From assembly GCA_907163375.1 (NCBI GenBank), contig CAJQUW010003454.1, forward strand, positions 173,448 to 237,447: a stretch of DNA of 64,000 bases. Reading direction: 5' to 3'. The stretch comes from Prostheceraeus crozeri. Taxonomy: Eukaryota > Platyhelminthes > Polycladida > Euryleptidae. Shown one piece after another: positions 11,175-22,554 of the stretch. The stretch's first letter is position 1. Every line of letters begins with the position of its first letter. The notes beneath the pieces were generated by a model, which was not told where the DNA came from, made no database searches, and saw only the letters and a list, made by a program, of their open reading frames with translations. The translations under genes were made by a program, and so were the position numbers.

Positions 11175-13365
11175 ATTGTGCCATTTCATTGAAAGTTCAA
11201 TGTTTTGATTTATGATGGGTAAATTAATAACAAGTTGCAGTCAGACTTGATAAAAGTCATCAAGCCAATGTCTTCATAGATGCACATCATCAACATGTGA
11301 TGTAGAATAATGGATCCATAGAACTAGATTCATTTGCGTGTCTAGAGTGGACATAATTCTAACCCAGCCATTGTATGCAATGGTAGAAGGCGATAGATAT
11401 TGACATATATACTCGTCTCTCTATGGCTTACATGATCATTAGAAGTCAGGCTTGAATTTGCAGTACGTCAATGGAAAATTGATTGTCTTGCCCCTTGAGA
11501 CTAGTTCTGGCCGTGACCATCAATCAGTGCTGATTAGTGTCATCTCCAGACCCAAATACGCAGACAAGACAATTTGTCTGTGTGTAAGGCTCTGAATGGC
11601 AATTTATCAATGAGTACAAGGACCCTTTTCTCTCAGAACCTGCGAAAATCGAGATCGAACTATTTGTGAGAAGTCTGAAGATCTAGTGACTTCCTGTCTC
11701 TATCAGATCCTTCACCCTTGTTGACTTTGCAATGTATCAGTTCATTAATGTCACGGCATCTCACACCTGTAGCTAATCAATTGCGCTGTTGGCATGGATT
11801 AGTCCATCAGATGGTATAAAAACTTCCAAACAGATTGTATGATTGTTACGTCTCCCAAGGAAGAAATTCTGGCGCCAATTATGAAAGAAGAGCGTGCTCA
11901 GTAATCTCTCTCATAAAAAGACAAGCAATATGTCTGTACAAGACTTCTTATTGATATAATAATGGAAGATGTAAATGAAAATGTCGAGTAATAAAAATTA
12001 AACCAATCACATAATAAATGTAAGAATGAACGTGTTGGACAGCATGAGGCTTCGTTGATTACTTTTTCAATTATCAGTGGAATCTGCACCTTGTTTTTAA
12101 ACTGCATGCTTGTATCTTGCAGTTTCCTGTAGGCGTTCATAATCTTCGGAAACAAAATGGTGACTTTGAATAGCCTCTGCAATACTGAAGGACTTTTAAA
12201 TATTTTGGACGGATGGCACTGTGTAATTGACTAAAAGGGTTCTTTTGATGGTATTGATTTTCAAACATCATTTTCAATTATGCCAATGGCTTCCATTCCA
12301 AATAAATGCATGATAATCTACATTGCAATTTTACACTAAATGCTCGCTAGCTGGCCGTTCAAAATACTTGGACTGGATCCTTTACATGAGTGCAAAACTG
12401 TCGGATGTCAGGCCCTCAATAACAGCATTCTTCAAACCAAAGCAGTTGGCCTTTTAAACTGGAGAGGCATTCGTCATCCTAATGAGGGAGTTTTCAAAAA
12501 TAATTACAATTATTTATCTTCCCCGTTTGAAAAAAACTTTATCTCAAATTGTTCACTCAACTGATTGCGCTGCATAGGCCAGCCTGTTTCACAAGTCACA
12601 TAATAGTTTGTTATCAATTCGGAGTGTAACTTGCAGCATTGTATGAAAAGCATGTAACTATATTCTTCATTGGATATGATGTATTTGACATGTAATCAAC
12701 AAAAAAATTACTTAGGTTCACTTAGGTCTCTGGGGGTTAAACAAAAACGATAAAATCAGATTTTTATGGCTCTTTTAATCGATCATTAAAGGAAACGTTA
12801 TGAAATTGATAAACAGAAATACAGATCATTCTGTATCGATGAGGACTTCATGACGGACTAATTAATGAGGTGGAAAAACTCTACATAGAATTCACGTCGC
12901 TTACACCTATGCCTACAATGCATGAATGTAGCAAAAATAAAGGCAATGTAAATCTGAGATGAACCGTGATCATCACATGATATCCAACTTAAGCTTGCGA
13001 AAAGGAAATGTCATTGACGCCTTATGATTAATAAACTTGCCTTAAAGATGAGCACATCTATTGACAACAAGAAAAAGTTCAGTGAAATATTATACAACCT
13101 GAATTCAACGCAACTTGACAGCGAGAACAACACCGCTGTTGTACTATTCCTATTTCACTGCGAAGTTTACATCAAAGGCGTTGTTCGGCTTGTAAAGTGA
13201 CTTTCAACAAAGGTGTTGAAGTCATCTTACAATCTTGCAAAAGTGTCATGATGATCACTAACTTTTGCACTCCAACACCTGCAATATTTCTAACATTTTT
13301 ACAAATAAAGAGTAGCATACAAGCAAATCATACATATACAAAAGAAAGCAGTTTATGATCTACTA
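11175..13365. other. non-coding stretch
   Basis: The first 30 bases resemble the hAT-like MITE interior. Two frames, 94 codons (minus, 11898-12182) and 74 codons (plus, 12340-12564), have no recognisable domain. No RNA gene is seen. Confidence 0.4.
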
Positions 13366-13957
13366 GTCCGGCAGCCTATAGTTTCTGCAGGGAACGAGGC
13401 CGAAAATGAGACTTTCACAGAATGATGTACACCTCATAGTCCGGCAGCCAGAGCGAGTTTCTGCAGGGAACGCGGCCGAAAGTGAGACTTTCACAGAATG
13501 ATGTACACCTCATAGTCCGGCAGCCTATAGTTTCTGCAGGGAACGAGGCCGAAAGTGAGACTTTCACAGAATGATGTATACCTCATAGTCCGGCAGCCAG
13601 CACGAGTTTCTGCAGGGAACGAGGCCGAGAATGAGACTTTCACAGAATGATGTACACCTCATAGTCTGGCAGCCTATAGTTTCTGCAGGGAACGAGGCCG
13701 AAAGTGAGACTTTCACAGAATGATGTACACCTGATAGTCCGGCAGCCAGAGCGAGTTTCTGCAGGGAACGAGGCCGACAATGAGACCTTCACAGAATGAT
13801 GTACACCTCATAGTCCGGCAGCCTATAGTTTCTGCAGGGAACGAGGCCGAAAATGAGACTTTCACAGAATGATGTACACCTCATAGTCCGGCAGCCAGAG
13901 CGAGTTTCTGCAGGGAACGCGGCCGAAAGTGAGACTTTCACAGAATGATGTACACCC
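13364..13957 (+). repeat. dimeric tandem array (73 + 76 bp units, four dimers)
   Basis: Eight units begin at 13364, 13437, 13513, 13586, 13662, 13735, 13811 and 13884. They alternate strictly between a 73-bp type (TAGTCCGGCAGCCTATAG) and a 76-bp type (CCGGCAGCCAGAGCGAG or the variant CCAGCACGAG). The higher-order period is therefore 149 bp, repeated four times. Each unit contains TTTCTGCAGGGAACG and ACTTTCACAGAATGATG. The array is the amplified left terminal repeat of the host MITE. Confidence 0.93.
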
Positions 13958-14608
13958 TATGCCTACTACGAATATGCGCGTCTGCCGAGTTCTGTTTGGT
14001 TCCTCTTCTAGTCAGACACGATCATGGAGAAACACATGTTAATCCAATGGGACGCAGATTGCAGTTTTTGGTTAAAATGAAAGGTTGTATGTTTTCTCTA
14101 ATTAAACCAAAAGTACTAAGCCCAGAGTCATAATTTTTGGCATGGAATGTCTTCAGGTCATTTCCTTTCATTCTGATACACCCCTGTCTATATAGATAAA
14201 CGCATTCAGATTTGGCGAGCCTCTTAATGTCGACAAACACAAACATTTTGAGCACCTTTATCCACTTTCAACCACATTCTCGCATACATCGCCGATCAGA
14301 AGCTTGATAATATCACATGCACATCATAGGAAATGACCTGAAGACATTCCATGTCAAAAATTATGACTCTAGGCTTAGTACTTTTCGTTTAATCAGAGAA
14401 AGCAAGCAAAATTTTGTTTTAGTCAAAAACTGCAATTTGCGTCCCATTGGATTTACATGTGTTTTTCTTTGATCCTGTCTGACAAGAAGAAGAACTCACT
14501 AGAACTCGGCAGACTCACCGATTCGTGGTAGTCAGAAGATGCACATCATTCTGTGAAAGTCTCACTTTCGGCCTCGTTCCCTGCAGAAACTCGTTCTGGC
14601 TGCCAGAC
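13366..14608. mobile_element. fold-back TA-type MITE with expanded left terminus
   Basis: Termini GTCCGGCAGCC and GGCTGCCAGAC are flanked by TA on both sides (13364-13365 and 14609-14610), as for a Tc1/mariner-like 2-bp duplication. The body from about 13957 is a long imperfect palindrome: segments such as TGGGACGCAGATTGCAGTTTT recur inverted near 14420. The right terminus has one terminal unit while the left has eight in tandem. No transposase is present. A close relative with one unit on each side lies at 33638-34346. Confidence 0.8.
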
Positions 14609-14933
14609 TATACCTTACTTCGATGTGCAGATTGTGCACATTTTAATTTTCAAATTTGCAACAATAAAAGTTCAAGTATCAAATCAAAACTGATAATTAT
14701 AAGCTATAAGTGATCATGTTCATGAAGGCACTACGGATATGATGGCTACACGATTCTCTGGATAGATTTATGGAGGGAAATTTTTCTGAAAATCCCCGAT
14801 CGCTTTAGCCCGATTTGGAATTGACAATTTTCGGTGTGCACTGACTATGGACACTTTTGCTAACATTGACGTTTCAATTCGGTTTTAACCACTAGCCACA
14901 TTTTGCAGTAGAAAACTCGATTCTACTGCGTTT

Positions 14934-15303
14934 AGAGAGAGTGAGAGAGAGAAAGAGACAAACTAGACAAAGAGAAAGAGACAAACTAGACAAAGAGAAA
15001 GAGACAAAATAGACAAAGAGAGAGAGAGACAAAATAGACAAAGAGAGAGACAAACTAGACAAAGAGAGAGACAAACTAGACAAAGAGAGAGACAAAATAG
15101 ACAAAGTGAGAGACAAAAAAGACAAAGAGAAAGACAAAATAGACAAAGAGAAAGACAAAATAGACAAAGAGAGACAAAATAGACAAAGAGAGAGACAAAC
15201 CAGACAAAGAGAGAGACAAACCAGACAAAGAGAGAGACAAAATAGACAAAGAGAGAGACAAAATAGACAAAGAGAAAGAGAAACTAGACAAAGAGAAAGA
15301 GAC
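14934..15303 (+). repeat. AGAC-rich minisatellite
   Basis: A degenerate tandem of AAAGAGAGAGACAAACTAGA-type units of roughly 20 bp, with interspersed GAGA and AGAC tracts. The plus strand is strikingly poor in T. All Ser/Leu-rich and Arg/Asp/Lys-rich frames over it are low-complexity artefacts. Confidence 0.9.
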
Positions 15304-15631
15304 GTCTATTGAGTATATGAATTTCATGAAGAAAATACAAGTCAATACAATGCTTGAAAAGATCGCTTGATTAAAAGAAATTACGACAATTATGTAAAAC
15401 AGTCTATGTAAGCAACTCTGCAACATTAATAACAAAATACGGATAGTCTGAAACTGCTTATTGTCTGAAAGAAAAGTCTCATAACGGTAAAGGACCGAAG
15501 TTTACACAACGATCGAACTAAATGACAATAGATAGCAATAGGAAATTACTGTTGTCTGAAAACAAATCCCAAAAGTTCAATACTGTCTTCGGCTGCTTCG
15601 ACAGTGATTGTTACTCACTCTGATTTAAACA

Positions 15632-15892
15632 ATGGATTTGTTCTATGGAAGGTCTAGAAAACTTCTTTCACCGGAAATTTTTGTCAAACTTCATCAAAAT
15701 GTGTTTCGCGAATGGTTGACAAAGCATCCAAATGTCAGAAGATTGCATATTGTATACACCGACATTCTAAATGACTGCGACGAAAAGAGAAGGATTATTT
15801 TTCCAATTACCGAAAACGAAGGAAGTGAATATTTCATTTACATTGTTCGACAGCATGAATGGAGTTGGAGATTTAAGGCAGAAACAAGTTGA
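15632..15892 (+). CDS. unrecognised 86-codon ORF
   Basis: It opens with ATG in a good context (AACAATGG) and runs 86 codons to TGA. The product begins MDLFYGRSRK and contains the stretches VKLHQNVFREWLTKHPN and FPITENEGSEYFIYIVRQHE. Composition is balanced, not low complexity, with mixed charge and aromatics. There is no signal peptide or membrane segment, and I recognise no family. It sits alone, without a visible splice partner, after the minisatellite. It could be a small gene, one exon of something larger, or a chance frame; about 260 bp open is not exceptional in a 64-kb window. Confidence 0.25.
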   Translation: MDLFYGRSRKLLSPEIFVKLHQNVFREWLTKHPNVRRLHIVYTDILNDCDEKRRIIFPITENEGSEYFIYIVRQHEWSWRFKAETS

Positions 15893-16125
15893 ATTACAAA
15901 TTCATGGAAGAGAACACAACATTCTTTGCTGCATCCATAGTTATTATAGATAAGCAACAATTTTTATTGCTGAATTCATTCATTTCTAATAAGAAACAGA
16001 TGAATGCCTCCACAGAAAGACAACAAATATGTCTGTTTTCATATTTTCACACTGAAGTATCAGATTGATTCATTCCTCTTCACAAGCTCCACGCATGCTG
16101 GTAAAACTAAATGCAGCTCGAAAAG

Positions 16126-16330
16126 GGCTGCATCAGTGATTCTTTACGAGGTGCTGCCGACTACAGGAGTGGCGCACGAGTGTCGCAGGGCTGCCGTTCG
16201 ACTGCGTGAGTCTGCACGGGTGTCGGCGACTGCGCGAATGCCGCAAAGGACCCGGTCGACCGATGAGCTAGCACCGAGTGTTGCCGACTGCGGGAGCACT
16301 GCACCGTCCAACCCCCATTCGGACAGCTAG
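16126..16330 (+). repeat. GC-rich degenerate short repeat patch
   Basis: A sharp GC-rich island in AT-rich surroundings. A motif like GTG(T/C)(C/T)G(C/G)CGACTGCG recurs about four times (near 16153, 16190, 16220 and 16278) with changing spacing. The frame at 16004-16330 runs through it but has a repetitive Arg/Ala/Ser composition and is not convincing as a gene. It may be a decayed GC-rich tandem repeat or a fragment of foreign sequence. Confidence 0.4.
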
Positions 16331-17784
16331 TGTCGATAAAGCTCCCTTAGAAAAATCAAAATTCTTGTGATAATTAACAGTATACGAACAAGAACAAAAC
16401 CTGAAAAAGTAACTGGGAATTGTGACAGAGAATTGAGCAAACAGTCTTTCATCGTTGGTATCTAAGCTATGTGTACACTATCCAGTCAAATAGGTGATGA
16501 CTCATTAACATGTTTAATACTATATGTAATAACAATAAAACGAAAAAGTGGTTAACATATTTTGAGAAAGATTTTGCTTATCTGATTCTTTTCTTGATAA
16601 TGGCTATCGTGTCGAAATATATTGATCAATTTTTTTGTACGACTTTGATGAATTTGCAATAAATAGCTTGATTCTCTTCCAAACCTATTCTCAATCATCG
16701 AAGTGCACTGCTCAACATTAAAGAAGGGTGATGGAAATACAAAAATAACACGGAACCGAGTCATCCCAGCACAGTATGAACAATAGCTATCGACTAAAGC
16801 ACACACACTCAAAAATGTCTTATGTGAAATAATTCAAGCAACACAGTAATCATTTTTCAGGCTGCTATCGAGGAACATCAAAAGTGCCGAGAGAAGAAAA
16901 GGTATATATTTACATAGTTCTGAGTATGGCGCAAATTCCTTGACATATTTCAAACATTTTGATATTTCATTCAAGTTATTACTCCGTTACATATTGAATT
17001 GTTGCCAATCTGATATTATAAATTCTCCCATTCAAACAACACGAACTCATCCGAGTGGAAAATGACTTTGAGCTTAATTTCACATGAATTGTTTTGAAGA
17101 TTCCTTTGACTGCAACACTTCAGCTATCACGTTTCAAATTGTCAGTCAAACTTTGACTTCACGTGGATTTTACTCAATATTGATCATTTTATGCTTCCCC
17201 GCCCCTTGCCTCGTGGAAATGGAGGATTACATGCAGACTGTGGAGCAGAGAGTCAGAAAGCCAAGGTGACTAAAACCATTTGATGTCGATTGTCATGCAT
17301 TGTTTGAATGAATTATTTCAAGAACATATTTCAAGAATCTACGAGCATCAAAATTTATGTATTAAGTTTTCCCAGCCGAAGGCGAGCTGCTAGAACATAA
17401 TGCCTCTATGAAATCAGTGGGAAAAACATGTTTATTTGTCTCCGTGCTTGTAATGTAGATATCCTATCGCTTTATTTGACCTGTAAAGCAGATAATTGTC
17501 CGCGCGGGAAATAATTTTTACTCCAATGCACTGGAAGGAACGCAATCTATGCCAATTATGAGTGCCCTTGTCCTGCTTTAGTATAGACTAGATCTGTGAA
17601 TAGATATTTTCACGATTGATGAAGCTAAATTTCTATTCAAATACTCTTGATAATCATAGACATGTCAATCACAATCTGTCCTTGATCATCATAGCACGTC
17701 GCCAAATAAAATTCTCTGCGCAAGTTGTGCATGAGATTGCTTCATCATAGCATCCCTCACCCATGGACTTCTATAACTAGCACG
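16331..17784. other. non-coding stretch
   Basis: Frames at 16552-16812 (minus) and 17084-17269 (plus) have no recognisable domain. No repeat is identified. Confidence 0.4.
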
Positions 17785-17912
17785 AGCATAGAAGTAGATA
17801 ATAGTACACTAGAATGGAAGTTTGATATCTTGCCTATGTACAATGATGGCACATGGAAAAATCTATGGTTTGTAGATCAGATTCGATCTAAAACATTGTA
17901 TCATAGTCAAAC
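17785..17912 (+). repeat. dispersed repeat, inverted copy of 24318-24452
   Basis: About 130 bp matches the complement of 24318-24452. Shared blocks include ATGATGGCACATGGAAAAAT and AATCTATGGTTTGTA. The repeat class is unknown. Confidence 0.75.
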
Positions 17913-18577
17913 TATTTGCCAAGTTGGCTCTGGAAGTTGTTGACAGCAAATCACAGGATCTTCATGAAGACATTTTTAGGGAGATGGTGGTATTGTATCA
18001 TGTGAAATAGCCTACTATTCCATGGATTAATATAGTGTGGCAGTTGAACGACGAAACGATGGCAATTTTGAAAAATATGTAGGAGCATTAGGAAATATCC
18101 AAGGCACGGCATCGCACTTCAAACGTCTTTTTCGAAGAGGATTATCATGTGGACGACTGTTATTCGTGTCTTGATGTTCGTTAACAAAATCAGATGGTGT
18201 AAAATGAGTAGACCATAGTCTTGAGTTAATGGTCGGTGTAAAATTACATCATGGATTGTTCATCATCCATTGATCTAACAGCACTTTGTTATTTAGCGGA
18301 AACAATGAAATGTAATCGATGAGTCTTTCGATTTACTGTCATAGACATTCTTACACGCGAAAGCGGAGCACTTGTTAGGCATTTTTGTGCTGTCTTCACA
18401 AACACATCGATGAAGGTTTAAATAGTAATTTACAACACACACAGAGTGAGAATAACAAAAATGTATTTCTGAATGTATTGATTCAAATAGTTGGCCTCAT
18501 CTCGTACAGAAGGGTCAAGGATATCTGATCAGATTTCTGTCCAGATGCTATATTATAGAAGTCCATGCCCTACGTGT
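17913..18577. other. non-coding stretch, decayed transposase tail at right edge
   Basis: The minus strand immediately below 18578 can be read, out of frame, as a remnant of the block that normally follows the GDSAY motif in Harbinger transposases. Nothing else is recognised. Confidence 0.4.
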
Positions 18578-19141
18578 TCAGTATGCAGAATCACCGAGTA
18601 GAATAGAGTTGGATCTCATTATCTCTTCACGCTTCTCCCAGATTTTTGATTGTTGTAAAATGAAGGAATCATGTGCACTTCCCGGCCATTTCGCGCTCAT
18701 ATAAAAAATCTTTAATTGCAAATTACATGCAAAATAACAGTTAATAGCATGTTTTCCATTACGATTTACAAAGGCAGCTTCATTAAAAGGTAATGACGGA
18801 GAGGCGATTCTGACTTGACGTCCGTCTACTGCTCCAATAGTTCTGGGGAAGCCAGAATATTCATAAAGATCTTGCTTATGGTCAGTCATTTTTGCCTCTG
18901 TTGGCCACAAAATGAATTCCTCATAAGAATCACATAATATCCTAGCAACTGTGTGAATACAGTGAATGGCCGATCTAGGTGATGCACCGTGCAAATCACC
19001 CACAACGGGTAAGTATCCTCCTTGGCTAAAGTAGTGAGTGTAAGGCACACAAAATTTGGGTTTCCACCGACAGATCCATACGTCTACTCGTTTTTCTTTT
19101 AAGTTTCGATGCAAATTTGTCACACAGATCAAATTTGTCAC
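18578..19141 (-). pseudogene. PIF/Harbinger (HARBI1-like) transposase, truncated
   Basis: A DDE-type transposase of the PIF/Harbinger superfamily, which cuts and pastes its own element in the nucleus. Over 187 open codons I see GGYLPVVGDLHGAS (about residues 41-54, in the helical region), GFPRTIGAVDG with the first catalytic Asp at 106, AFVNRNGKHAINCYFAC (124-139), KWPGSAHDSFI with the second Asp at 158, and ILLGDSAY at 180-187. A stop follows at once, so the C-terminal part with the last acidic residue is lost; family members run about 350-400 residues. There is no ATG at the 5' edge. The frame opens at GTG, and a short duplicated GTGACAAATTTG lies there. This is a dead copy or one exon. Confidence 0.88.
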
Positions 19142-19290
19142 AAAGCATCAATTCGATCATATAAAGATGCACCACGTGTGACATTCGAGTCAAAATCTAA
19201 CCTCCACATGCCTTAGATCGTCAATGTTGGGTTGAATCAATTCAATAACATAGCGTTGAATTAATGTCAGAAAATCGCTTATCAGATTGA

Positions 19291-19429
19291 CTATCAGTCA
19301 TGATCTTGCGCTGAAATTGACAAAGCTGATAGCGCACTATCAGTGACTTAACAGTCTTGCTATCAGAACGCTATCAGGCGCGGCCATGCGCTGGACAAAA
19401 TATTAGCAGCAGTCATGACTCTCTATCAG
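19291..19429. promoter_or_regulatory. cluster of six CTATCAG motifs beside the transposase
   Basis: CTATCAG occurs at 19291, 19337, 19360, 19371 and 19423, and its complement CTGATAG at 19326: six copies in about 140 bp. The cluster lies on the 5' side of the Harbinger gene. It could be a subterminal transposase-binding array or a set of GATA-type factor sites (TGATAG fits WGATAR). The role is inferred. Confidence 0.4.
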
Positions 19430-20644
19430 TCGTTGACAGATGATGGTGCGGTGGCCCCTGGCATTTAAGATAACTAACTCGTGGAATGCTATAAATCAGC
19501 AAGCATGCACTAGTTGAGTAAATAACTATTCTATGGGCTGAAAAGTAGAAATTCACGACTCCACAGCTTTACATTGTCCGGTTTTGTATGCACATGTCTT
19601 CCCAGGTGAATGAATAAAATCTACCAGAAGATCAAACGCTCAGAATCTGCAGATCAATGGCATATCTCCAGGGAAGAGTCGAAGAAATCAAAATAGTGAA
19701 CTCTCTAATAGCATGAATTTTCTCTAACTTTCTCTAATCTTTGTATATGCAATTCAAGACATTTAAGATCATCAATTTTGATAGATTTGCCCCAAAAGTA
19801 ACCATTCCAATGTATCTGTAAGAGTATTCTGTATGGAAGAGTGTTCTATAATTCTATAAAACTTCAAAAATGCTTATTAAGAAGAAGGGCGACTTGGAGT
19901 TACCCAAAGAATTTGAATGACTAGGAAAATGAAAAGAAAACTACTAAAATTGTGCGATTACTAAAAATGTTAAAAAGTAGCATTTAAATGACAAGTGAAT
20001 TTCCAATAGAATATCAAAATATTCCAATAGTGAAATATTAAAACAGCAATAAACAGCAATCGTATAGGCAAGTGTGTTACATGCTGGAGAAGGCTGATAG
20101 CGACGGAGATCAGATTTGACGCTTCTAATCACTGATCTGTATTCTCGCTCTCTGTTTATGTCAATCATTATTCGAAGAATAGATGTTCCCAGATTAACTC
20201 CGGAAATCTGTTATTTCTCAGAGAAATATATTGTGGGCATTATGAGTTGGAAGTTCGATTTATATTTAATGTTGATTCACATCTGAGAATAGATAACGAT
20301 AGCTGCAAGATGAACCTTATTTGTATGTTGGTCAAATCAAACATTATGCGGTAGATTTATGGATTCCCTCAGCTAATCAAACAGCTACTGCGTGGCCTGC
20401 ATCATCTTATCGCCACTGTGTTGACGTTTAAAACTTCGTCATGTGAATAGCCTCAGGTGGACAGTCATGACATTCTCCAAACTTCCGAAAGTGACCGATA
20501 TAATGAAGATTATTAATACTATCTACAAAACTGCTCTAAATTGAGTGACTATATGCGTACAAAATGATGAACTTCCCAGAACTTTCTTGATTATACTTCT
20601 CCAATGAGATGGGATTCAAACATAAAAATAGAACGTAGTGACGG
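19430..20644. other. non-coding stretch
   Basis: No gene or repeat is recognised. Confidence 0.4.
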
Positions 20645-21452
20645 CAAAGCATAGAGTATGTATATTAGGTAGAGTGGTAACTCCGCATTTATTAAATCCC
20701 CCATGTGTATACACTTTCGATTTTATTGAATGAACTCAAGGGGGATATAGTTGGTACTTGTTATCAAATGTGAGAAATGCAAATGTTTCCGGTTTTGAAG
20801 AAATCGCCACGGAATTGAGTGTAATGATTGTAATGCACAAGTAATGATGGTACTTTGCAGATTCTCAATGTCATGACAGCCTTGGAGATTTAATGTTTGC
20901 TAAATTAGCAATTCGATGGGTTCATATTATTTTCATACTGAACCTCAAGAGTGTTTTCTTAAGCGTTATCATATCACAGGCAAGCTACCACTGGCAGAGC
21001 AAAGTAACATGATCAAAGACAATGATTTCAATTGACTTTGAAAGATATAAATGGTTCCACATCACTATTCAGATTCAAGAAATGAAACATGGATTTGTGA
21101 ATCATGAAATCATGCCATTGAAAATTGAATTAAAAGCTTGAAATTTCAACCAAGAAGGCACGAACAATATCGCGACTTTTTCATGAAGACTTCCATTATA
21201 ATACGGATCAAGAAATTCCCTTGATAATCAGCTTAATTTAATTAACTCATTCCCTTTGATATCCAACTTGTTTCATACTACTGATATAGGGGGGGGGGGC
21301 GTCTTCTCGGTAATATATAAATTTGCAAAATTTTGACTGTTTTTAAAACTGCTCAAATAATTCTTTGGACAACGGGAACGTAATCTCCGAAAAAATACAG
21401 TTATTAAAAAATTACTGTATACAGATATTTTTTGAGTCAACACTCTACTCTG
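20645..21452 (+). repeat. dispersed repeat, relative of 49390-50775
   Basis: Collinear homology to 49390-50775: TATATTAGGTAGAGT at the left, then TTTCGATTTTATT(A/G)AATGAACTC, GAAATGAAACAT, a TTCATACTACT segment, and AGTC(A/G)ACACTCTAC at the right. The other copy is longer because hAT-like MITE DNA is inserted. A G10 run lies at about 21288-21298. It is an unclassified interspersed repeat or an old duplication. Confidence 0.65.
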
Positions 21453-21879
21453 CACTGTAAACCGTAGACCGACAATTATCCTACAAAATTACTGACAAAA
21501 TCAACCGACGATTGTCACCTCCAATATCCTGCGATATCCGACGAATTTGTAGGTTCTCCACTGACATCGAAACACATGCTTTGTATGCAAATCAACTAGA
21601 CAAAAACTGTTGAATATTGATTGATTTTTTCGATTTGTGATTGCTGTTGGGCAATCTGTATTATTGTGTGTCAAAACCATGATTTATGTTGACATAATTT
21701 AATTAATTACCTACATTTTTGATAAAATTTAAGCTATAATTCATTGCTATTCATTTTGTCGCTTTTTCTCAGATGTTGTAGGTGTTCAGTGGCAATCATC
21801 CTACAAGAACTAACAATGACCGACAAAATAGATTTTGTAGGATAAATGTCTGTCAATTGTCAGTCAACGGTTTACAGTG
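21453..21879. mobile_element. MITE with CACTGTAAACCGT termini
   Basis: 427 bp. The left end CACTGTAAACCGTAGACC matches the inverted right end at ACGGTTTACAGTG. Homology continues inward (CCTACAAAAT and ATTTTGTAGG). The termini resemble the Tc1/mariner-like MITEs at 39206 and 47182. TA follows the right end, but the left flank is TG rather than TA. Confidence 0.75.
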
Positions 21880-22554
21880 TATGGGGATAGGTAAATTAGC
21901 AATTTCATAATTAAGTAAACGATTAAATTATAATGGAGATTTTTATTCTGTGGGCTATGCTGTATAAAAAGTTGATGCATTTATAAATGTATCTTAAGAT
22001 CGCTTGCTTTGCGATTGCTTGAACTGCTGACTCATGTTTTAGTACCTGGATTGAACGAATGAATGCCTTCACTCATGCAATTCTGATGACGAATCTGATA
22101 CTGCTATGCAAAAAATATTTTCAATTGAGAAAGACTAAAAAGTAATGAGAAATTATCTTATGTAAATCTTGACACTAATAATGAAAATCTACTCGTTCTG
22201 GTTTGCTTATTTTCCTAGTACAGATGATGGTTATCTATTGAACTCTGGATGCTACTGTGGTGAATTGTTGAACTTTTGTCTTGTGTTGCGATGATGATTA
22301 TGATCAAACATGTGATCAAACATGATACAAATATCAATGCGAAGGAATCTCATGCAGTATTTCTCATTTCACACCGCTGATGTTAAAAAAATCATGAAAA
22401 GAATAATGTTGCAGATGAAGAGATGAGACTTTATTGCAATAATCTCTCAGGCAACTTCTCTGTCTCTTATTGCTTCCTAATGAAGCAATTTGTCATTCGT
22501 AATACTGAGATATCGGGGCTTGCGGCTTACTGGATTGCAATGAAATTTCACATC
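21880..22554. other. non-coding stretch
   Basis: No gene or repeat is recognised. Confidence 0.4.

Noticed and set aside
13364-13957. CRISPR-like array at the 73/76-bp repeat
   Set aside because: The units are directly contiguous with no unique spacers and belong to a transposon end; the genome context is animal.
14892-15435. Ser/Leu-rich minus-strand and Arg/Gln/Lys-rich plus-strand proteins
   Set aside because: They are translations of the AGAC-rich minisatellite; low-complexity artefacts.
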